Positions 7,594 through 16,669 of a DNA stretch of 64,000 bases are shown here, piece after piece. Below the pieces are notes generated by a model. That model was not told the DNA's origin and made no database searches. It saw only the letters and a program-made list of their open reading frames with translations. A program made the translations under genes and the position numbers. Source of the stretch: Candidatus Cloacimonadota bacterium (GTDB lineage Bacteria; Cloacimonadota; Cloacimonadia; Cloacimonadales; GCA-2742885); contig PDOO01000033.1 of NCBI GenBank assembly GCA_002742885.1, forward strand, positions 1 to 64,000, written 5' to 3'. Each line of letters opens with the position of its first letter. Position 1 is the stretch's first letter.

Positions 7594-9534
7594 ATGAGTA
7601 TATTGAAATCAGAGAAATCATCATCTTCCAAAACCTTATTTTTTATTTTAACGGCGTTAATAATCGTTTCAGCGCAAGTATTGTTTGCCGAAACCGAAAT
7701 TGAAAAAGCCGAGAAATACCTTGAAAAAAAGATAAAACAGGAAGAATACGTTTGGGTTGTCGCTGACAGCCAAAGAGTAATTAATGCAGATATTGCTGAA
7801 GCAAAACTGGCAATAAATCTCGGAAATAAATATTCCGACAATAATATTGCTTCACTTTATTTTATCATCCTGAAAAATAATTTTTATCCTTTCAAAACAG
7901 CGGATGAACTTCTTCAATCAGATGAATTTATTAAAGCTTTAAATCCGGAATTTACTTTAAAAACGGAAGACGATGCCGTTATGTTGCGTTCAGTATTCTA
8001 TGCAACAGATAAAGAAACAAAAAGCAAAATATTCCAAAAAAACGACAAATGGTTTATTATTCGTCAAAGTTGGTTCGGAGAATATCAATACTTTGAAATA
8101 ACAACATCCCCTGAAGGTAAAATCACTGAAATAACATATCGCGAAACCGAATTGGAAGTCCCGGAAGAAACAATGGGCATGACGGTAAATACCGTTTTCA
8201 AAAATAAAGATTATAAGTTAAGCAAGAAAGCAAAAAAAAGAATAGCCGAAATTTTGCATAAAAGTTACGAATCATATAAATTCGATTTTATTCCCTTAAA
8301 AATTACGGGATTAAAAGGTGATTTAAAGTTATTTGAAGGAAAACTTATTATTACTGCTCAAAACGATTACGGTACAAGCTCTTCCGGATATGACTTTATC
8401 TTAATAAAAAACAAAGACGAATATGAAATAATTCAAAGCAAGGATAATTTAACAGAGAACAAAAGAGTTATAGAAGCATTTTCGAAAATTTACGTTATCA
8501 GAAATGAAGAAGATGCCGAAAAATTCGAAAAAGTCTTGGATGAAATAAAACCTGCCGAGCAAAACAGCAAAAAACATTATCTCAAAGATAATATTTGGTG
8601 TTTTGTACGAGAAAAAATATTTGATGACGAATCAGGAATATTGGTCTTAACCGATAAAAAAGGTAAAATATTATATATAGAAAGTTTCAGAGAAATAGAC
8701 GGAGAAGCCATTATGAAAATGAAGCTTCAAGATCCTGATTTTAAATTTGATTACGCATTAAAACTGGAAGAACCGACGGCAAAACAAATAACATTGAATG
8801 CGAAAGACGCGTTACCGGTTAAAGTTACTTTTAATGCCGATATTGTTAATGCTAAAGGTTTGTATTTGGCAACAATAGTTGACGGTAAAATGCAAGGATT
8901 TTCTGCCGGAGATATGGAGTCTCCCTATACAGGAAGATTGGAAGGAAAATATTTTGATAACGGAAAACATTCGGTAAAATACGTGTTGCTGCAATCAGGA
9001 GAAAAAGATCCCGCCGAAGCAGCAGCCGTCGCAGAAATAGAACTGACCGTTGAAGGCGGAATAACTGCTGATGAAACAAGACAATTGGAAGATTTTGCAA
9101 AAAACATTTTGGAAACTTTGCGAACTGAAGACATAAAAAAATTATCTTCGTATATTGTTACCGAAAAACAAATAAAATCAATTATTGCCGGTATAAATGA
9201 AAATACTCCGGAAGCAGAAGAAATTAAAAAAGGATTATCTGAAAAAGATCCTCAAAAAATTACAGATAATGCCCGGACAATGTTTAATAATATCTCAGAT
9301 TTTTTTAAAATGAAAAAATTGGATGTCAAACAAATAAAATTTATTGATTATCGCAGTAAAGATCAGAATGCGACATTTTCGGAATTTAAGTTTTTATCCG
9401 TAAGTTTTATTTATCAATCGGATAAACTTGTCGGAATAATAAATTGTGATTTAGCTTTAACTCCGCAAGGCATTTTCATGTTTAAATTTAAACCGTCTGA
9501 CAGATTATTGCCCAAAGAATTTATGGGTTATTAG
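7594..9534 (+). CDS. Secreted protein of unknown function
   Basis: The 646-residue protein begins with a lysine/serine-rich head and a hydrophobic stretch (TLFFILTALIIVSAQVLFA). This reads as a Sec signal peptide with likely cleavage after FAE or FA near residue 31. The mature part is charged, rich in Lys/Glu/Ile and has no recognisable catalytic motif, lipobox or C-terminal sorting module. It appears to be a multi-segment alpha/beta protein, probably periplasmic. An imperfect repeat is possible: two segments both contain 'DDA/EDA' followed by a 'NDKWFIIRQ/KDNIWCFVRE' pattern (around 135-160 and 305-345). GGAG lies 7 bases before the ATG. A 7-bp hairpin (7550-7578) immediately precedes the ribosome binding site. 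I do not recognise the family. Confidence 0.8.
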   Translation: MSILKSEKSSSSKTLFFILTALIIVSAQVLFAETEIEKAEKYLEKKIKQEEYVWVVADSQRVINADIAEAKLAINLGNKYSDNNIASLYFIILKNNFYPFKTADELLQSDEFIKALNPEFTLKTEDDAVMLRSVFYATDKETKSKIFQKNDKWFIIRQSWFGEYQYFEITTSPEGKITEITYRETELEVPEETMGMTVNTVFKNKDYKLSKKAKKRIAEILHKSYESYKFDFIPLKITGLKGDLKLFEGKLIITAQNDYGTSSSGYDFILIKNKDEYEIIQSKDNLTENKRVIEAFSKIYVIRNEEDAEKFEKVLDEIKPAEQNSKKHYLKDNIWCFVREKIFDDESGILVLTDKKGKILYIESFREIDGEAIMKMKLQDPDFKFDYALKLEEPTAKQITLNAKDALPVKVTFNADIVNAKGLYLATIVDGKMQGFSAGDMESPYTGRLEGKYFDNGKHSVKYVLLQSGEKDPAEAAAVAEIELTVEGGITADETRQLEDFAKNILETLRTEDIKKLSSYIVTEKQIKSIIAGINENTPEAEEIKKGLSEKDPQKITDNARTMFNNISDFFKMKKLDVKQIKFIDYRSKDQNATFSEFKFLSVSFIYQSDKLVGIINCDLALTPQGIFMFKFKPSDRLLPKEFMGY

Positions 9535-9601
9535 TCTTAACGATAAATAAGCGTAACTTATTACGAGACAAAATAGTTAAGGGTAATATGCAAATCCGGG
9601 G

Positions 9602-9656
9602 CGGATATAAAGAAACGAGCTTAAACTTTCGTACATTTTATCCGTCTCATTTTTTA
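9602..9656 (+). terminator. Possible terminator after the secreted unknown protein
   Basis: CGGATA (9602-9607) pairs with TATCCG (9639-9644), with partial internal pairing, and a run of six T follows shortly after. The large loop makes this uncertain. Confidence 0.4.
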
Positions 9657-9756
9657 TTCAGCAGCCGATATTTTCCGGGATTAAACTTAAACGCCTCAAA
9701 AGAACACAATAAAAAATCTGATACATGAACACAGCATAATCAGAAAAGGAGATACT

Positions 9757-10638
9757 TTGAAAATAAGTAAATTTTTAAAGATAACGGGAATCGTATTTTT
9801 TACGGCAACACTTGTTTTTCTCGGAATCGCGATATATTTTTATCAAACCGTTCCCATGCTGAAAGCAATCGTTAAAAACGATGAGTCTAAGCTTTATTAC
9901 TTTCCGAGCAAAAAAATGCTTCCCATGCCTGATTTAGATTATTCTGAATCTGTCCTGCACTCAGAAGATACAATTAAAATAAATACATACAGCTTTAAAC
10001 CTGACAAAAAACATAAAGCTGATCTCTTTCTCATTTACGGAGGAGGGGGCAATATAACAACATATCAGGATATGATCAGAACTCTTGTAAAGAACGGTTT
10101 TGCGGTATATGCTTTTGATTGGCGAGGATTCGGGAAATCAAACGGAACTCCGGGATACAAAGGATTACTTAAAGATGCCGAGGTTGCGTTTGCCGATTTT
10201 CTGACTAAAAAAGAAAACAATTCCCTAAAAACTGTAATTTACGGAATGTCTCTCGGAACACAAATAGCAATAAAAATTACAGAAAATAACGAAAAAGACA
10301 TAGATTTACTCGTATTAGACGGAACTGTTGAATCCGCTCAAGCGCTGGCTGTTGACTTTTCTCCCGTTAAATTTCTAAAGAATAAAGCAAAAAATTCTCC
10401 TCAAGACTTCAACAGAGATTACGTTGCCGTAAGAGACATTGCAAACATAAAAAACACTCCGAAACTTTTTATTCACAGTAAAAAAGATAAAAAAATACCC
10501 CTTATAAGAGGTAAAAACGTTTATCGAGCAGCCAAAGAACCCAAAACATTTTGGGAAACCGAAACCGAACATATAATGACTTTAGTAAAATTGCCGGAAG
10601 AAACAATTAAAAGGATTTATCGGGAATTAAACAAATAA
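9757..10638 (+). CDS. Membrane-anchored alpha/beta hydrolase (serine aminopeptidase/lipase-like)
   Basis: The 293-residue protein has an N-terminal hydrophobic anchor (residues about 8-30), so the catalytic domain probably faces the periplasm. The fold is clear. An oxyanion-region GGGGN is followed by DWRGFGKSNGTPG. The nucleophile elbow is GMSLG (GxSxG). An acid lies in HSKKDKKIP and the catalytic His in ETEHIM near the C-terminus. It resembles YqkD/Bem46-type hydrolases; the substrate cannot be inferred. The start is a TTG at 9757, chosen because AAAGGAG lies 6 bases upstream and the hydrophobic N-terminus begins there. Confidence 0.85.
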   Translation: MKISKFLKITGIVFFTATLVFLGIAIYFYQTVPMLKAIVKNDESKLYYFPSKKMLPMPDLDYSESVLHSEDTIKINTYSFKPDKKHKADLFLIYGGGGNITTYQDMIRTLVKNGFAVYAFDWRGFGKSNGTPGYKGLLKDAEVAFADFLTKKENNSLKTVIYGMSLGTQIAIKITENNEKDIDLLVLDGTVESAQALAVDFSPVKFLKNKAKNSPQDFNRDYVAVRDIANIKNTPKLFIHSKKDKKIPLIRGKNVYRAAKEPKTFWETETEHIMTLVKLPEETIKRIYRELNK

Positions 10639-10826
10639 CGCAAACGTCTTGCCGAGTCGAAGAAATCCCAATGATTGTCCATCATGCGTTATTGCCTGAT
10701 ATAAAACAGGTTGGAAGAACATAAACTTTATCGCTCAGCGCTTTTGCATATACAGATTTGCCGAATTGCTTGACAGTAAAATACATATAAAAATTAAAAA
10801 AATAAAATTTTTCGGAAATATCTAAA

Positions 10827-11714
10827 ATGCATTTTGTAAATTTAAAGACAATATTATCATCTAAAAACAGACTAAATTTATATAGAGGCTGTACTCATGA
10901 CTGCATATACTGCGACTCTCTCAACAATTGCTGCGGAATGGAGCATAATTTTGAAAACATTGAAGCAAAAAAAAATTCACTCAGTCTTTTAAACAGCAAA
11001 TTAAGAGGAAAAAGAAAAAAATGCATGATTCATTTCGGCTCCATGTCAGATCCGTATCTTCCTGAAGAAAAAGAATTAAAATATACCCGAAAAGCATTGG
11101 AATCAGTTTATAAACACAAATTTGGAGCAACCCTTATTACAAAATCAGATTTAGTGTTGCGAGATTTAGATTTAATTAAGAAGATAAATGATACGACAAA
11201 ATGCGTTGTTCAAATGACACTCACAACTTATGACGATAATCTCTGCAAAAAGATTGAAAAAAATGTCTGCCCGACAGGTAAAAGAGTTGAAGTTTTCAAG
11301 AAATTGCATGAACAGGGAGTACCGACCATTGTATGGCTTTCTCCCATTTTACCTTTCATAAATGACACTCGCGAAAATATATCGGGAATACTTAATTATT
11401 GCGCAGAAGCAAAAGTATCAGGAGTAATATGTTTTGGAGCAGGATTAACATTGAGAGCCGGCAACAGAGATTATTTTTATAAAAATTTGGATAAATTTTT
11501 CCCGGGATTAAAAAGAAAATACATAAATTTATACGGGAATAATTATTGCGTCAACAGTAAACGTCATCACGAATTGATGAAAATATTTTATGAAATTTGT
11601 CGAAAGCAGAATATAATTTGCGATAATAAAATAATATTTGATTATTTGGACAAATATGAATTAAAAATATCAAACAGCGATCTCAGTTTATTTGATCTGA
11701 TGGAAGAAAAATAA
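10827..11714 (+). CDS. SplB-like radical SAM protein
   Basis: This 295-residue protein has the radical SAM cluster motif CTHDCIYC (CxxxCxxC) near residue 22, preceded by NLYRGC. The arrangement, with FGSMSDPYLPEE, ITKSD and WLSPILPFIND downstream, is that of the SplB/Rv2578c-like radical SAM group (COG1533). SplB itself repairs spore photoproduct, but most members of the wider group are uncharacterised. Additional cysteines (CCGMEH, ICRKQNIICD) are present but do not form a clear second cluster site. It stands alone, convergent to the tonB operon. A weak TTGACA at 10770-10775 upstream lacks a good -10. Confidence 0.85.
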   Translation: MHFVNLKTILSSKNRLNLYRGCTHDCIYCDSLNNCCGMEHNFENIEAKKNSLSLLNSKLRGKRKKCMIHFGSMSDPYLPEEKELKYTRKALESVYKHKFGATLITKSDLVLRDLDLIKKINDTTKCVVQMTLTTYDDNLCKKIEKNVCPTGKRVEVFKKLHEQGVPTIVWLSPILPFINDTRENISGILNYCAEAKVSGVICFGAGLTLRAGNRDYFYKNLDKFFPGLKRKYINLYGNNYCVNSKRHHELMKIFYEICRKQNIICDNKIIFDYLDKYELKISNSDLSLFDLMEEK

Positions 11715-11865
11715 AATCGGACACATTAAAATCATAAGTTTCTGATAATTATTGCATAGATAACAAACAAAAAATCGTAATGCTTTTATCCTTAAAATTG
11801 CCTGTTAAAAATGAATATTCCAAATAAAAAAATAACGTTAATCGGAAAACAAAACCGACAAAAAG

Positions 11866-12642
11866 TTACTTCAATTTAAACACGAAAGTAATGTAACCTG
11901 TTTGATTTTTTTGAATTGAAGTTCTGCTGAAACGCCATTTTTTAAGAGATTCCGTTGCCGTTTTTTCCAATAAGGGATCTGCTTTCTTTAAAACAACCGG
12001 AAAAACAACCTTACCGTCCGGCGTAACTTCAAATTTTATTTTGACGGTTACGTTTTTATGAATTCCTTGCGGGTACTCAGGCAAAAACTTTTTCTTTATT
12101 GCTCGTTTGGCTATTTCGCCTTCCAGAAGGAAAGGAGAATCTGTTTCGTTTTCTCCCGATATTTTATCGGAAATATTCTTTAAATAATTATCCGCCGGAA
12201 TAAAAGATGATTCGTCTTGGAGAATTTCTTTTTCGTTTACGGTTGATTTTCCTGCAATCGAAGAACTTAAATTTTTATATGAATTCCCGACTTTTTCAGT
12301 AATTTCAAGAGGATTAACCGCAGCAAAATCATCCTCCGGAATCTTAAATTTTTCCAATGGGTTATCTTCCGTAAACCTGCTTGCCGGAAGATTTACTTTT
12401 TGAGGAGAAAGATTGGTTTTCTGACCGCCCGACTCTTTGTTCAATAAAGGTTTTCCCAATTTTTTCATCGGCATAAGATCAGACTTTCCGCCCGAAGTTA
12501 TTTGGGTATATCGGATATCCAGTACCTCTATCTTTTTAATAACGTCTTCCGGAATAAGTTCAAGTTTTACAATCAAAGCGATTATCAAAATAAGAAGGTG
12601 GAAAGCAAGGGATAAAACCCAAGCGCTAACCTTATCGGTCAT
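11866..12642 (-). CDS. TonB-like energy transducer
   Basis: The 258-residue protein has an N-terminal membrane anchor (residues about 6-28), then a long low-complexity periplasmic linker rich in Asn/Glu/Lys/Ser. The C-terminal 75 residues form a TonB-type domain: VTPDGKVVFPVVLKKADP, ATESLKKWRFS, and a final beta strand TGYITFVFKLK. It would transmit proton-motive force from ExbBD to outer-membrane transporters. It overlaps the exbD stop by one base (TAATG). It is the last gene of exbB-exbD-tonB. No TonB-dependent receptor lies in the window. Confidence 0.88.
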   Translation of the reverse strand: MTDKVSAWVLSLAFHLLILIIALIVKLELIPEDVIKKIEVLDIRYTQITSGGKSDLMPMKKLGKPLLNKESGGQKTNLSPQKVNLPASRFTEDNPLEKFKIPEDDFAAVNPLEITEKVGNSYKNLSSSIAGKSTVNEKEILQDESSFIPADNYLKNISDKISGENETDSPFLLEGEIAKRAIKKKFLPEYPQGIHKNVTVKIKFEVTPDGKVVFPVVLKKADPLLEKTATESLKKWRFSRTSIQKNQTGYITFVFKLK

Positions 12643-13052
12643 TATTCCTCCCGCGTCATTATCTCGGTTGCTATAAAGAATCTGTTTGAACCGGATTCTC
12701 TTGCTTTATCCAAAAGGAGTACAACTTTTTTCAGAGGAATATCTTCGTCCGCTCTTACCACAACCACCTGTTCCGGATCGTTTAACATTCTTTCATTCAA
12801 AAGTTTGGGCAATTTTTCAAGATCAACAAGCTCATTGTCGAGATAAATCTTTTCGTCTTTTGTCATAGTGAGACTTATATTTTTTGTATATTCATTTCGT
12901 TGAACCGCCGATGACGGGAGATTTATTTTTATTCCGCTGTGAGTAATAAAACTTGAAGAAATCAGAATAAAAATCAATAAAAGAAAAATAATATCGGTAA
13001 AAGAAATCAAGGCAACAGACGAAATTCTTTTCTTTTTATGTTTCAGTTTCAT
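12642..13052 (-). CDS. exbD: ExbD/TolR family biopolymer transport protein
   Basis: The 136-residue protein has a single N-terminal transmembrane helix containing the proton-path Asp (SFTDIIFLLLIFILIS) and a periplasmic ExbD/TolR domain (VVVRADEDIPLKKVVLLLDKA). The start overlaps the exbB stop by four bases (ATGA). This indicates translational coupling and co-assembly in the ExbB-ExbD motor. ExbD is preferred over TolR because a TonB-like gene follows directly and no tolB or pal is present. Confidence 0.93.
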   Translation of the reverse strand: MKLKHKKKRISSVALISFTDIIFLLLIFILISSSFITHSGIKINLPSSAVQRNEYTKNISLTMTKDEKIYLDNELVDLEKLPKLLNERMLNDPEQVVVVRADEDIPLKKVVLLLDKARESGSNRFFIATEIMTREE

Positions 13053-13666
13053 TTCAGATTCCTGATTCTCAAGATAAATTCGGTTGATTTTTCTTCCAAG
13101 TCAATGGTAATTTCTTCAATTTTCGAGATGAGATAATTATAACATAAAATGGTAAGAATACCCACAGCCAAACCGCCGATGGTCGTAATCATCGCTTCCC
13201 AAATGCCGCCTGCCAAAAGAGAAATATCAACACCTCCTCCGGTTTCTTGAATTCTTTTGAAAACTTTAACCATGCCGGTAACCGTTCCCAAAAATCCCAA
13301 AAGCGGAGCAATTGCCGAAAATGTCGAAAGTGTTCCGAGATTTTTTTGTAAAGCATGAAGTTCTGAACCGGCAGCCGTTTCAACCGCCTCTTTCACGTCT
13401 CCCATACCGAGATCAACTGCCCAAAGACCTTTGGCGCAGATGCGAGCAACAGGGCTGCTTTCTCGAATTTGGCATAATCTCAAAGCTTTTTTGTAATCTC
13501 CCTCTCCCAGCATTGAATAAATATCTCCTAAAAATTCATCTTCGTTGGTTTTGGCTTTTTTAAGTTTAATTATTCGTTCGATAATTATTGCAACCGCAAA
13601 AATCGAGATCGCAAAAAGTAAAATCATAATAAATCCGCCTTTGGCGGCAATTGAAAAAATCGACAT
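13049..13666 (-). CDS. exbB: ExbB/TolQ/MotA family proton channel
   Basis: The 205-residue inner-membrane protein has three helices: about 10-30, then two after the cytoplasmic loop. The conserved motif LSTFSAIAPLLGFLGTVTGM is followed by GGIWEAMITTIGGLAVGI. This is the proton-channel subunit powering TonB. It is first in the operon; GGAGG (written as CCTCC on the plus strand, 13672-13676) is the ribosome binding site. Its UGA stop overlaps the exbD ATG. Confidence 0.94.
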   Translation of the reverse strand: MSIFSIAAKGGFIMILLFAISIFAVAIIIERIIKLKKAKTNEDEFLGDIYSMLGEGDYKKALRLCQIRESSPVARICAKGLWAVDLGMGDVKEAVETAAGSELHALQKNLGTLSTFSAIAPLLGFLGTVTGMVKVFKRIQETGGGVDISLLAGGIWEAMITTIGGLAVGILTILCYNYLISKIEEITIDLEEKSTEFILRIRNLK

Positions 13667-13816
13667 GTTTTCCTCCGTAATTAATATTTTTTGATTTTTT
13701 TATTTTGGATATTTGTAAAGAGTTTTTATTAAAATTTTTATTCTCATTAATATTTTAACTTTTAAACCCTGATTTTTGCTTTTTCTTACAATAAATGAAA
13801 CCTTTCTCGCCAAAAA

Positions 13817-14431
13817 TCAAATTAATTTATAAAATTCTCTTATTGTCTCGGCTGCAATTTCAGAAAACAATTCCGCATTTTCCGGAATCCCCCTTATGCT
13901 CCAAGGCAATTCTGCATGTATCGCATTCCATAAGCTTGTATTAACGGTTTTTGTATATTGAGCCGTAAAATATATTTTCCGCCAGTCTCCGCAAACCGTG
14001 AATTTTTCCAAAAGAGATCCTTTCATTTTTTTTCTCAACAATTCTGCAAATTTCATGCTTATTTCGTTTTTTTCAAAAGATCCGGCAGATATTTCAATAT
14101 CGTAACGGGCGGACTTGCTGCCGTGTCCGTGTATTTCCGTAAGCAGCCGCAGATTATTTCTTTTTATTATTTTAAAATAATCGCTGTCTTCAAACTTGTT
14201 GGAATCAATGAAATAATTGGAGGCGATAACGGAAGAGCAATTCAAAATATTTGCCGTTTTTTTGACGATAAATCCGACTCCCTCGTCTCCGGGACGCAGT
14301 TTTTCGCAAGGCATGTAAGGAGCTCCGAAAGGAGTATGATGAGGCGCCGCAATTATAATATCGGTATTTTCTCTTTCATTAAATAAAAGAATACTTTGAT
14401 CTTTAATTTGCAGAATTTGATCGGAAAACAT
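13817..14431 (-). CDS. Possible N-formylglutamate amidohydrolase-like protein
   Basis: The 204-residue soluble protein has an APHHTPFG motif near the N-terminus, PGDEGVG around residue 48, and LLTEIHGHG followed by RYDIEIS around residues 95-115. The pattern of His, Glu and Asp/His motifs resembles the zinc-dependent N-formylglutamate amidohydrolase fold (first His motif, then a D/E-x-H-G segment). Similarity is partial and the catalytic function is not established. It is the last gene of the six-gene operon, 20 bases after the pseudo-receiver gene. Nothing nearby concerns histidine degradation, so a hydrolase of another substrate is possible. Confidence 0.5.
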   Translation of the reverse strand: MFSDQILQIKDQSILLFNERENTDIIIAAPHHTPFGAPYMPCEKLRPGDEGVGFIVKKTANILNCSSVIASNYFIDSNKFEDSDYFKIIKRNNLRLLTEIHGHGSKSARYDIEISAGSFEKNEISMKFAELLRKKMKGSLLEKFTVCGDWRKIYFTAQYTKTVNTSLWNAIHAELPWSIRGIPENAELFSEIAAETIREFYKLI

Positions 14432-14451
14432 AATTGCCTCATCCCGGTATT

Positions 14452-15282
14452 TTAAAACTCTCCGAGAAAAGATTTTAAACTTCCGTGATCTATTTTATCC
14501 TGACCGATTTTCTTCTCAGTATCTTTTATCAGCAAAACCTGAAAAATAACATCGTCTTTTTGACGTAATTTCATTTTTTGCAGAACCAGACTGTGTCCGT
14601 TATATGTATTTATGTCCACTTCATCAAAAAAGTTTTTTTCTTTAAGATGCAAATTGGTATCTTGCGCCGTCATAAACTGTTGCGAATGATAAAATTCATC
14701 AGCGTTACGCCCTATTGCGCTTCCTACGATTAATTTTGCCGCCTCATTCTCAAAAACAATTTTACCGTTGCAATCCACCGCTTGAATACCTGCTTTCAAA
14801 GCCAGCATAACATCATCGGAAAAGTCTTTTCCATCTGTTTTATCGGGATAAGCTTCCGTTTTAATTTTCGATAATTCATTTTTATTATTCGATGATTTTT
14901 CGAAAAATTCTTTCATTTTAAGAAAAGATTTTAACTTTATTTTAAGAATACTTTTTTTGAAATGAGAAGTAATTATGTCATCGCAATCTATTGCGTCGGC
15001 AAATTCAATAACTTTATCTCTGTAACTGTCGGTTACGATTATAAGAGGAATATAAGTTGAAATCTCCGATTTTACAAATCGGCAAAAATCGGAAATTCTT
15101 TCGCTTACCGATGACATTTCAACCAAAATCAACGAAACAGGTTCCGAATTAATATAACGTTTGGCTTCCGTAGGAGATTCTCCCGGAATAAATCTTATAT
15201 TTTGAAATTCCTGAAGAGCTTCTTCCGTTTTTTTGCGGTTATCGCTTGATAAAGCGACTCCTAGTATAATTCCTGATTCCAT
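14452..15282 (-). CDS. Pseudo-receiver plus PAS-like signalling protein
   Basis: The 276-residue protein has two parts. Residues about 1-125 fold like a response-regulator receiver. The usual phospho-acceptor Asp is replaced by Glu (SLILVEMSS), while the later IIVTDS and CDDIITSHFKK segments fit strands 4-5. After a Lys/Ser-rich linker, residues about 160-260 look like a PAS domain (ALKAGIQAVDCNGKIVFENEAA). No output or kinase domain follows. The start is taken at 15282, where GGAGG lies 8 bases upstream, rather than the ATG at 15300. Even so it overlaps the 3' end of thyX by 44 bases. The position in an operon with thyX, deoC and rlmN gives no clear hint of role. Confidence 0.68.
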   Translation of the reverse strand: MESGIILGVALSSDNRKKTEEALQEFQNIRFIPGESPTEAKRYINSEPVSLILVEMSSVSERISDFCRFVKSEISTYIPLIIVTDSYRDKVIEFADAIDCDDIITSHFKKSILKIKLKSFLKMKEFFEKSSNNKNELSKIKTEAYPDKTDGKDFSDDVMLALKAGIQAVDCNGKIVFENEAAKLIVGSAIGRNADEFYHSQQFMTAQDTNLHLKEKNFFDEVDINTYNGHSLVLQKMKLRQKDDVIFQVLLIKDTEKKIGQDKIDHGSLKSFLGEF

Positions 15283-16669
15283 TTTTTTTAACCTCCGCAA
15301 ATTTATCTTTGCCCATCATAAAAAGAGATGTGAGAGGAGCAAATTCTTTGAATTTTTCATCGATTTTTAAAGATATTTCGCGAATTTCCCATTGAGCATG
15401 TTTGTCGGATCTGAGTCTGGAAAAATGATAAAATTCTCTTAAATTGGCTTTAAACAAAACATTAACTTTATGCCCGTTGCAAAGGACATAACTTCCCAAT
15501 CCTTTTTTAATTTTTTCCAGTTCATAAAATAAATTTTCGGATTTTTTCAAAATAATTTCAATTCTGTCGTTCATTTTAAGTTTCTTTATCAATTCCGGTA
15601 TAACGACTCCCGATTCAGGAGAATATTTTTGAGTAATTACAGTTGCCGGTCTGTGTCTTTTTAACTGAGCAAAGCACGATGATGACATTAATGCTTCAAA
15701 AGCGAAATCACAAACTTCAAAAGCTCTGGGAACAGTGTTGAAAGGTTCCATTCTTTTAAAATATTCCATCAGAAATGATATTTTGCTTTGTTTTTCAAGT
15801 TTCTTTACGCTTTCAAAAATTTCATCCCATTCACAATTTGAATGTTCAAAGATAAGTGAAGCAATAACTTTCTCGTCCGCATATTCTTCCGTTTTTACGA
15901 ATTTAATGTCTTCCCGTTTATTTATTGTTTTGTAACGCGGCAATTCAGGGATAAATTTTTCGAAATCATCGGCTTTCGTGTAGCGAATAACGGACGGAGC
16001 CGCTTCTTTGGCATGTTTCAGAAGATTTTCCCTTAATTCGTCAGCTTCTTTTAGACCGGTTTTATCGAGTCTTCTCAAAAGACGTTCCAAGCTGCGAGCA
16101 TTTACGGTCATCCCCATTTGGGTTTCCGTTGCTAAAGGCAGAAAATATCTGGCATCTTCTTTTGCTTTTCCTCGAATTAATTTTTTGCTTTCCGAAAAAT
16201 TTTCTTTTTCCAAAAACTTTATTCCCGCTTCGTAAAGATCGCGATACAAATTATTCATTCTTTCAATTAAATCCCGGTAATCTTTTTCTGCGGCAGTATT
16301 TTTTATTTCTTCAGGAACAACAAAATCTCCTTTTAAAGTTACGTATCTTTGAGATTTTTCGGTAAACGAAGCAAATCTTGTTTTTTGAATAATTTCCGTA
16401 AGATAACGCGAAATTCCTATAATGTCAAAATTAAATACCGCATGTTCTGCGATAGATCCGTGCCCCATGTCAAAAATAATGTTTTCGTTGGATTTTCTGG
16501 CATTTTCGACTTCGCTTTTTGCCTCTTCCCGTAACTCAGTAACGCTTTTTGAACTTCTGCTGATACGAGCGTAAGCGGCAGAAATCGTTTCCGGAGTAAC
16601 AATGCTTCCGTCCGGAATTTGATCGGTTAAAGATGTGTCTATATTATATCCTGCCAAAGCTATTTTCAT
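15239..16669 (-). CDS. thyX: FAD-dependent thymidylate synthase, long two-lobed form
   Basis: The 476-residue protein makes dTMP from dUMP with methylenetetrahydrofolate and FAD. It is about twice the usual ThyX length (210-250). The N-terminal half has GHGSIAEHAVF (69-79) and a KTRFASFTEKSQRY segment (96-109) resembling the signature RHR-x7-S region. The C-terminal half has an intact RHR (338-340, KRHRPATVITQKYS) and NLREFYHFSRLR with HAQWEIR (409-430), the usual nucleotide-binding end of ThyX. So two ThyX-like repeats are fused, with catalytic residues apparently shared unequally. Similar long ThyX proteins are known in several anaerobic lineages. It follows deoC with no gap. No thyA was seen. 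Confidence 0.88.
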   Translation of the reverse strand: MKIALAGYNIDTSLTDQIPDGSIVTPETISAAYARISRSSKSVTELREEAKSEVENARKSNENIIFDMGHGSIAEHAVFNFDIIGISRYLTEIIQKTRFASFTEKSQRYVTLKGDFVVPEEIKNTAAEKDYRDLIERMNNLYRDLYEAGIKFLEKENFSESKKLIRGKAKEDARYFLPLATETQMGMTVNARSLERLLRRLDKTGLKEADELRENLLKHAKEAAPSVIRYTKADDFEKFIPELPRYKTINKREDIKFVKTEEYADEKVIASLIFEHSNCEWDEIFESVKKLEKQSKISFLMEYFKRMEPFNTVPRAFEVCDFAFEALMSSSCFAQLKRHRPATVITQKYSPESGVVIPELIKKLKMNDRIEIILKKSENLFYELEKIKKGLGSYVLCNGHKVNVLFKANLREFYHFSRLRSDKHAQWEIREISLKIDEKFKEFAPLTSLFMMGKDKFAEVKKNGIRNYTRSRFIKR

